Of a stretch of 5,334 nucleotides of DNA, positions 1 to 4,086 are shown piece by piece (the first letter of the stretch is position 1; every line of letters starts with the position of its first letter). Under the pieces are notes generated by a model. That model was not told where the DNA came from, made no database searches, and was given only the letters and a program-made list of their open reading frames with translations. Location of the stretch: positions 1 to 5,334 of the forward strand of contig JAGGWU010000005.1 in the NCBI GenBank assembly GCA_021163465.1, read 5' to 3'. Origin of the DNA: Candidatus Bipolaricaulota bacterium. Lineage in GTDB: Bacteria; Bipolaricaulota; Bipolaricaulia; Bipolaricaulales; Bipolaricaulaceae. The position numbers were made by a program, and so were the translations under genes.

Positions 1-114
1 GTAGAGGCGGTGCTGCGGGAGGACCTGCGCGAAAAAGGCCTCCTCCCCGCCTACACCCCAGAGGAGGAGCGGGAGGTGGAACGGAGGCTCCGGGACCTCG
101 GCTACCTGGATTGA
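1..114 (+). CDS. C-terminal fragment, possible alkaline-phosphatase-superfamily (type I phosphodiesterase-like) protein
   Basis: Frame 1 is open from the window edge to TGA at 112-114 and gives the last 37 residues of a protein whose start lies outside the window. The fragment is highly charged and helical-looking. It has a Tyr-Thr-Pro followed by three Glu, then an Arg/Glu-rich helix, and ends in RLRDLGYLD. Many alkaline-phosphatase-superfamily proteins (sulfatases, type I phosphodiesterase/nucleotide pyrophosphatases) finish with a similar pattern: a short acidic helix, then L-x-x-LGY-[LIV]. This ending is the only basis for the family guess, because no metal-binding or catalytic residue is in view. 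Its 3' end overlaps the convergent NfeD remnant by 13 bases, and no terminator separates the two. That it is coding is fairly safe; the family is tentative. Confidence 0.5.
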   Translation, partial: VEAVLREDLREKGLLPAYTPEEEREVERRLRDLGYLD

Positions 115-671
115 CCTTCCTCGGGATCCGGGAGCGGCCCCTCCCGCAGCACAAGCGGCGGCCCCAGGATCCCCAAGGCGATGAGGATCCCCGAGGCGGT
201 GGGGGAGGTGAGGAGGGCGATGGTTCGCTCCCAGAAGCCGGGGGCGAACTCCTCTACTGCGGCATCGGCGAGGCCCTCGGCGGCGAGCACCTCCGCAAGG
301 CCCTCCGCGGTCCCGTCGGAATAGCCCCACGCCGCGGCACTTGAGGGAGTGAGGATCTTCCCTTCCTTCACGAGGTCGGGGATTCCAATATCGGGGTCCA
401 CCATGGCGGCGGCGACATCCGGGTTCCGACCCCGGGCCTCGGCGGCCGCGCGGAAGGTCTCCCGCACCGCTGAGACCACCTTCTCCGGGGCCGCGCCCAT
501 GGCCCCGTCACACGAGATGGCGATGAGGGCTCCGGCGGGGAGGGCGTCCCGGTTTACGTAAGCCACGGTCTCCACCGGCGCATCCAAGAGGAGGTCCCGA
601 CACTCAAGCGCCGCATCCAGGTAGCCGCCCGAAGTAGAGAGTGAAACGAGCGAGCACTCCCCTTTTACCTC
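102..671 (-). pseudogene. nfeD: Degenerate NfeD / ClpP-class membrane serine protease remnant
   Basis: The open frame runs from just after an in-frame TAA (672-674) to TAG at 102-104, about 189 codons. A TTG at 585-587 could start a 161-residue product, but clear homology to NfeD begins upstream of it. Codons 10-29 read like the NfeD block around the TPGG turn (here STSGG) followed by a leucine-rich segment. The frame then carries the VAYVNR strand, an EKVVSAVR helix with the expected Lys, AEARGRNP, a MVDPDI block and a LTSP-type membrane segment near the end. Known NfeD proteases (the Pyrococcus PH1510 type) use a Ser-Lys dyad. The Ser of the SAG motif is Pro here (ALPAGALIA), and about 25 residues including the usual MAPG-x-x-IGA stretch are missing. 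The signal peptide, first strands, later membrane helices and C-terminal OB-fold are also absent. No ATG or GTG lies in the upstream part, so I call it a non-functional remnant. A short inactive protein cannot be excluded. Confidence 0.75.
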
Positions 672-711
672 TTAGCCCAAACGGAAGTGGCTCAAAAGGA
701 CGCGATCTTGG

Positions 712-1461
712 TTACCGAAAAGGGGCGGAAACGCGGATTCCCCGGAGGTCAGGAATTATGTGATCAGCACCTTCTAGATCCCCCACCCCACCTTTTCCCG
801 TCAAAACCCCTATAACTGCAGAGCATCCGGCGGCCTTGCCGGCCTCCACGTCTTCCCGGGAGTCCCCCACCATGGCCGTCCCGGAAGGGGGGAGGTCCAA
901 GAGCCTACAGGCGTAGAGGATCCCCTCGGGATCGGGCTTTCGGGCCGAGAAGCGGTCGGCTCCCACCACGAGGTCTACGTATTCCAAGAGCCCGGCGTAG
1001 AGGAGATGCCTCCGGGCAGGTGTCGTGGAGTCGTGGGTCACCACCGCAACGATCCCTCCGGCGTCCTTTATCCGGGAAAGGAGCTCCCGCGCGCCCGGAG
1101 TGGGGCGAAGGTGTTTTTCCCAGGGGAACCTCCTGTCCACCTCCGCGAAGATCTCCCGTACCGTTTGTAAAACTTCTCCTTCACTAACCCCCAACGTCGC
1201 GGAGAGGAAGGAGGCGCTCAGGCGTTCGGTCTCTTCTCGGGGGCGATGGATGGTGGAGGTGGCGTGTCCGGTGGCGGGATCCACGCCCAGGATCGCAAGG
1301 AGCTCCCGCTCGGCTTCCCCATTGAGCCCGAAGCGTTCCCCCAAAGCCCTAGCTCGCTCCGCCATCAAGGGCCCCCAGTGGGAGAAATCGATCAGGGTCC
1401 CGTCTTTATCGAAAATGATCCCTTCTAACCGATACCTCTGACCCCTAACGTCGATCACCAT
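712..1461 (-). CDS. HAD-superfamily hydrolase, phosphoglycolate-phosphatase-like
   Basis: This 249-residue cytosolic protein has all four haloacid-dehalogenase motifs. Motif I is FDKDGTL, with nucleophile Asp18 and acid/base Asp20. Motif II is VVTHDS with Thr142. Motif III is Lys175 in ARKPDP. Motif IV is GDSREDVE with Asp200 and Asp204 for Mg2+. Residues of about 25-115 form a helical C1-type cap, as in the HAD-IA group that includes phosphoglycolate phosphatase and related small phosphomonoesterases. The length is normal for that group and the protein looks intact. It should remove phosphate from a small metabolite, but the cap does not show which one. ATG at 1459-1461 is chosen because AGGAGG lies four bases upstream. 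The preceding MBL gene stops inside that ribosome-binding site, so the two genes are probably translationally coupled. The remaining doubt is about substrate, not about family. Confidence 0.92.
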   Translation of the reverse strand: MVIDVRGQRYRLEGIIFDKDGTLIDFSHWGPLMAERARALGERFGLNGEAERELLAILGVDPATGHATSTIHRPREETERLSASFLSATLGVSEGEVLQTVREIFAEVDRRFPWEKHLRPTPGARELLSRIKDAGGIVAVVTHDSTTPARRHLLYAGLLEYVDLVVGADRFSARKPDPEGILYACRLLDLPPSGTAMVGDSREDVEAGKAAGCSAVIGVLTGKGGVGDLEGADHIIPDLRGIRVSAPFR

Positions 1462-1465
1462 CGTC

Positions 1466-1471
1466 CCTCCT
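1466..1471 (-). promoter_or_regulatory. Ribosome-binding site of the HAD gene overlapping the stop of the MBL gene
   Basis: On the minus strand the junction reads TAGGAGGGACGATG. The TAG ends the MBL frame, AGGAGG is a full Shine-Dalgarno core, and ATG starts the HAD gene. Ribosomes terminating on the first gene stop on top of the next gene's ribosome-binding site, an arrangement that usually means coupled translation and a fixed ratio of the two products. Confidence 0.8.
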
Positions 1472-2576
1472 ATAACCCCAGGAGATCCACGGAAAGGCCC
1501 CGGGATGGGAGGTGGGAATCCAGTTCCCCCGCACGCGCCCGCTCCACCATCTCTTCAAGCTTCCCCTTCGCCTTCCAGGTGGAGAGGCGATCGGTGAGCG
1601 GGGGAAGCCCCAAGGCCTCCGCCCCGGTAATGGCCCCTGCGGAAAAAGCCTCTCGACAAGCATCCCGGAACCTGGGCTCCCGCGTGAGATGGTGGTCGAG
1701 GATCGTCACCCGGGCCCGCGCCCCCCGCACCGCCTCAGCACAGTTACGGATCGCCCGCTCCAGGGTCGCGGCCGCCTGAAGCGGCCCGCGAAGGTAGGTA
1801 GCGGGGCCGTCCAGGACCAAAACATCGGGGGCTTCAGCGGCGATCCATTCGGCGTAGTCCTCGATGATTGGACCTTGAAGATCGGAGGAATACAGGAACT
1901 TTTTTCCGCCGTGCTCCACCACTATCGCCAGGACCCATCCGGGGCTCGCGTACTCCACTCCGTGGAAGAGCGGTTCCGTAAACCGCACCGTGGTTTCCCC
2001 GATCTCGAAAACCTTCCCGTCGGCATAGACGACTTGTGCCCCGAAAGACCCCGATGAGATCCAGGGACCCTGTTCCCATATCCGCACGAGCCCTAGGAAA
2101 CGTTTCCTCCACTTACGCCTGAGCTCTTCAGACGCCCCTTCCTTCCGGGCGCGGGGGAGTTCCTCCAAGGGATCGGGGTACTCTCCTTTTTCAGGGGGGA
2201 CTTCTTCCAATGCGATTCCCTGTTCCGAGGCGAGGACCGAGAGGAAATACCTAGATCTCTCCCACTGGGAGCGGTTAATCCAACGATTGGGATCTTTGAT
2301 CCAAAGCGTCTTTTCGCGGAAGAGCTCCGGGATATCCGGTCGGTGATGGTCGTAGTGATAGTGGGTGATGGCGATATGGGTTGCCCGGGCCGCGGCCGCG
2401 ACCAGGGCCGCGGTAGCGAGCTCCAGGTAGTAGAGCTTGAGCTCGGTGGGCGCGGGGTAGCGGGGCTGCATGATGGCAGCTCCCGGGTCGATGAGGAGCC
2501 GGATATCCGGTGTCTCCACCAGCACACACATCGATTTCGCCCCCAAAGAGTCGAACCAAATTGGCCGAACTTTCAT
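1470..2576 (-). CDS. UPF0282-like metallo-beta-lactamase-fold hydrolase
   Basis: This 368-residue protein has an MBL-fold layout resembling the UPF0282 family, which I know mainly from archaea. The N-terminus MKVRPIWFDSLGAKSM and the LLIDPG strand (residues 27-32) match that family's opening. The metal motif HxHxDH lies at residues 72-77 (THYHYDHH at 71-78). Further likely metal ligands are His205 in the LFHG motif and Asp232 in YSSDLQGP, followed by VLDGPATYL (254-262) and DHHLTRE (294-300). No transmembrane or signal segment is seen, so it should be a cytosolic, probably di-metal hydrolase. The family's substrate is unknown to me; related folds cut phosphodiesters, nucleic acids or thioesters. 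Residues of about 126-172 form a charged Arg/Glu-rich insertion that may make it longer than typical relatives. No strong Shine-Dalgarno precedes ATG 2574-2576; instead an extended -10 element lies nine bases upstream. It is the first gene of a unit with the HAD gene. Confidence 0.85.
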   Translation of the reverse strand: MKVRPIWFDSLGAKSMCVLVETPDIRLLIDPGAAIMQPRYPAPTELKLYYLELATAALVAAAARATHIAITHYHYDHHRPDIPELFREKTLWIKDPNRWINRSQWERSRYFLSVLASEQGIALEEVPPEKGEYPDPLEELPRARKEGASEELRRKWRKRFLGLVRIWEQGPWISSGSFGAQVVYADGKVFEIGETTVRFTEPLFHGVEYASPGWVLAIVVEHGGKKFLYSSDLQGPIIEDYAEWIAAEAPDVLVLDGPATYLRGPLQAAATLERAIRNCAEAVRGARARVTILDHHLTREPRFRDACREAFSAGAITGAEALGLPPLTDRLSTWKAKGKLEEMVERARAGELDSHLPSRGLSVDLLGL

Positions 2577-2585
2577 CCCACAAAG

Positions 2586-2594
2586 ATTCTAACA
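2586..2594 (-). promoter_or_regulatory. Extended -10 promoter, near-leaderless start of the MBL-HAD unit
   Basis: On the minus strand the sequence TGTTAGAAT matches the extended -10 consensus TGnTATAAT, with TAGAAT five of six. Only nine bases separate it from the MBL ATG at 2576, so a start site about seven bases downstream of the -10 would leave a leader of only a few bases. No convincing -35 hexamer lies 16-19 bases further up, which an extended -10 can tolerate. The ribosome-binding site in front of the ATG is poor, in keeping with leaderless or nearly leaderless translation. The position is well defined, but function is inferred from sequence alone. Confidence 0.45.
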
Positions 2595-2652
2595 CACTTT
2601 CCTTCGTTCTCCGCTCGTGACCGAGATATGCGAGGTTGAAGAGGCACGTCCC

Positions 2653-2675
2653 AAAAAGGCAAAGTTCAGCTGCCT
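2653..2675 (-). terminator. Weak intrinsic terminator candidate downstream of the radical SAM gene
   Basis: Reading the minus strand, AGGCA, a nine-base loop and TGCCT form a five-pair stem whose end runs into TTTTT. It lies about 160 bases beyond the radical SAM stop and upstream of the MBL promoter, where a terminator would be expected if the two are separate units. The stem is short and the loop large, so efficiency is doubtful. Confidence 0.3.
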
Positions 2676-2782
2676 CCGCCATCTCCCCCAAGTCCTCTCC
2701 TCCTTCTGTCCTATTGGAGAACGGACCCTCAAGGCGGCGGTGAGTCGAAAGCGGCCAATTGCATTGCGTGGATCCGGGATGC

Positions 2783-2827
2783 ACCCCGTTCCAGATCGGG
2801 GTCTCCCTCCACGGAAGCTCCGCGTGG
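2783..2827 (-). other. Two small tandem hairpins just after the radical SAM stop
   Basis: The first hairpin, at 2809-2827, begins seven bases past the stop codon. Its two arms, CCAC-GC-GGA and TCCGTGG, pair with a two-base bulge around a GCT loop. The second, at 2783-2802, is a perfect six-pair ACCCCG/CGGGGT stem with an eight-base loop. Neither is followed by a T run, so they may protect the mRNA 3' end or help termination rather than act as classical terminators. The rest of the 257-base gap 2577-2833 shows no convincing gene; the open frame crossing part of it only runs on into the MBL gene in the wrong frame. Confidence 0.3.
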
Positions 2828-2833
2828 CAAGTT

Positions 2834-3928
2834 CTAATCCTCAAGGTGTTCATAGAAAGAGAGAGGAGCCAGTTCCCGAAAGGTGCCATGATGAACGAGA
2901 TGGCGGCGGATGTCTATGCAGAAGTGGCATTTGGACACGTATCCATCTGTCCGCTCCCGATATCCGTATTCCACGCCTAGCCGGTAAAGCTCCTTCAGAT
3001 CCGAAAGCAAAGCTTTAAGCACCGGAAACTCCTCGAGCTTTATCCCTTTGTAGAGCCCCTCCAGGTGGCGAGCATCCCCCAGGGAAATCCCGGCACAGAA
3101 GCCCGGAATGTAGTGACAGTAGTTGTCCACATGAATGTGCCAATCGCGGATGAGCTCCCGACGACACGAAAGTCCGAAGAAACGCCGCGCCGGGTATCTC
3201 GGGAAGAGGTGCGCGAGCTTATAGACCGCCCGGCCGCTTGGGAGAAGTTCGGCGTAGGCAAGCCCGAAACTCCTCCTCAGGTAGTCCTCCAGAGGCAACG
3301 TTCCCCGTATCCCCATCTTGAGGAACTCCCGGTAGAAGATGCCTTGGTAGACGAGGACGTTCCGGGGCCCGAAGATCTCCGAGGCCACCCTTACTGCTCG
3401 GCGGGTGCGCTCGAAAGGGACATGCTCGAGGAGGAAGGGGTTGACACTTACGAGGATTCCCCGCAGGCCAGCGGACTTAAGTGCCCGGAGCCGATCCCGG
3501 GTGATGCCCTCGTTGACGCACCAGGAGGCGTTGGTTTCCACGAATATCCCGGGGATCCCAAGCTCGGCGGCGATTTCAACGAGGTCGATTAGGAGCTCGA
3601 AGTTGAGGAAGGGTTCCCCGCCGGTGAGATGGAGCCCTTCGTTCACTCCCACGGGAGCGTTGGGCGGGTAGCGGTCCCGCATGGCGGCGGCCAGCCCTGC
3701 GAGAACGCGTTCCGCGTCGGCTATGGAGATCCAGTCCGCCGGCCACCGCGGGGAGCATGCGTAAAGGCAGTGCCGGCAGGCCCCACTGCACCTGTAACTG
3801 AGGAAGACCCCTGCCGAAAAAGGCTGAGGGATGCGTAGTACTTCCATGGCTCCGCTCGCCTCCAACTGCAAAAAGGAATCCCCAACCTCGGTTGTTATCA
3901 TACAAATGTCTAGCCGGGCTTCAGACAT
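2834..3928 (-). CDS. Radical SAM protein with C-terminal SPASM-like cysteine set, function unassigned
   Basis: The frame gives 364 residues from ATG 3926-3928. The radical SAM signature CxxxCxxC is Cys47, Cys51 and Cys54 (YRCSGACRHC), which binds the [4Fe-4S] cluster that cleaves S-adenosylmethionine. It is followed by the GGEP motif at 103-106 and an ETN strand end at 131-133, as expected of the TIM-barrel core. The C-terminal third has Cys255, Cys271, Cys278 and a CxxC at 334-337, in the contexts DNYCHYIPGFCAG and KCHFCID. This spacing resembles an auxiliary Fe-S site as in SPASM-type maturases, but it is not a standard SPASM pattern that I can name. No precursor peptide gene or other maturation partner is visible nearby. 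The protein is cytosolic and looks complete. The start is uncertain: ATG 3845-3847 (Met28) has a GGAGG upstream and a sequence that begins just before the conserved core, whereas the first ATG has no clear ribosome-binding site. The family call is firm; the substrate is unknown. Confidence 0.88.
   Translation of the reverse strand: MSEARLDICMITTEVGDSFLQLEASGAMEVLRIPQPFSAGVFLSYRCSGACRHCLYACSPRWPADWISIADAERVLAGLAAAMRDRYPPNAPVGVNEGLHLTGGEPFLNFELLIDLVEIAAELGIPGIFVETNASWCVNEGITRDRLRALKSAGLRGILVSVNPFLLEHVPFERTRRAVRVASEIFGPRNVLVYQGIFYREFLKMGIRGTLPLEDYLRRSFGLAYAELLPSGRAVYKLAHLFPRYPARRFFGLSCRRELIRDWHIHVDNYCHYIPGFCAGISLGDARHLEGLYKGIKLEEFPVLKALLSDLKELYRLGVEYGYRERTDGYVSKCHFCIDIRRHLVHHGTFRELAPLSFYEHLED
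3845..3863 (-). promoter_or_regulatory. Alternative start and ribosome-binding site of the radical SAM gene
   Basis: On the minus strand GGAGG (3859-3863) lies eleven bases before an in-frame ATG (3845-3847), Met28 of the long form. A TATGAT hexamer, five of six to the -10 consensus, lies a little further upstream at about 3898-3903. The 27 residues this start would drop contain no radical SAM motif. The evidence favours, without proving, a shorter 337-residue product. Confidence 0.4.
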
Positions 3929-3952
3929 AAGCTCATGTCCCGAGCTCAGCAG

Positions 3953-3973
3953 GACAACTTATTGACAACTTAT
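3953..3973. repeat. Tandem 10-base direct repeat in the divergent spacer
   Basis: GACAACTTAT occurs at 3953-3962 and again at 3964-3973, a period of 11 bases, about one helical turn. It lies between the radical SAM gene and the exported beta-rich gene and overlaps the TTGACA hexamer of the plus-strand promoter candidate. Same-face spacing and promoter overlap suggest an operator for a transcription factor that could act on one or both genes. No regulator gene is present in the window. Confidence 0.5.
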
Positions 3974-3995
3974 GGATCTGTGGCGTACATATAAC
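3962..3995 (+). promoter_or_regulatory. Possible promoter of the exported beta-rich protein
   Basis: A perfect TTGACA lies at 3962-3967 and a TATAAC (five of six to TATAAT) at 3990-3995. The gap of 22 bases is longer than the usual 16-18, so one of the two hexamers may be fortuitous or a factor may be needed. A start near 4002 would give a leader of about 85 bases that includes the hairpin at 4017-4061. Confidence 0.3.
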
Positions 3996-4016
3996 AGTGG
4001 ACAAAACGGCAAGGCA

Positions 4017-4061
4017 TAAGGGAAGTGTGACCTTTGAAGATGGGACACATGCTTTCCCTTA
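4017..4061 (+). promoter_or_regulatory. Leader hairpin upstream of the exported beta-rich gene
   Basis: TAAGGGAA (4017-4024) and TTCCCTTA (4054-4061) are perfect eight-base inverted repeats. Inside them TGTG (4026-4029) pairs with CACA (4046-4049), then after an A/A mismatch CCT (4031-4033) pairs with GGG (4042-4044) with one G-U pair, closing an eight-base loop. The stem ends 14 bases before the ribosome-binding site. There is no T run after it, so it is not a simple terminator. It could affect mRNA stability or translation, or be a protein-binding palindrome. Confidence 0.4.
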
Positions 4062-4075
4062 GCCTTGAAATAATT

Positions 4076-4083
4076 GGGAGGAG
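4076..4083 (+). promoter_or_regulatory. Strong ribosome-binding site deciding a non-ATG start
   Basis: GGGAGGAG lies three bases before GTG 4087-4089 (five bases from the GGAGG core) and directly before an in-frame TTG at 4084-4086. An in-frame TGA at 4066-4068 rules out any earlier start, and no ATG is available until well inside the protein, so this site fixes GTG (or TTG) as the start. Confidence 0.75.
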
Positions 4084-4086
4084 TTG

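Noticed and set aside
661..699. Possible terminator hairpin after the HAD stop (CCTTTT/AAAAGG and AGCC/GGCT arms)
   Set aside because: The two arm pairs are separated by a strongly asymmetric internal loop, there is no T run on the minus strand, and part of it lies within the NfeD remnant frame.
1512..2057. 181-codon plus-strand open frame antisense to the MBL gene
   Set aside because: The MBL frame on the minus strand has the complete metal-binding motif set. The plus frame is an antisense by-product of high GC.
2275..2889. 204-codon minus-strand open frame crossing the gap upstream of the MBL gene
   Set aside because: It overlaps the 3' end of the radical SAM gene and the first 300 bases of the MBL gene in another frame. 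Its product is low-complexity Arg/Pro/His-rich in the overlap and shows no motif.
3065..3592. 175-codon plus-strand open frame antisense to the radical SAM gene
   Set aside because: The product lacks recognisable domains, whereas the opposite strand encodes the CxxxCxxC and GGEP motifs in frame.
3891..3904. TTGT-TATCAT-ACAA near-palindrome inside the start of the radical SAM long form
   Set aside because: Only the outer four bases on each side are symmetric, which is too weak to call an operator.
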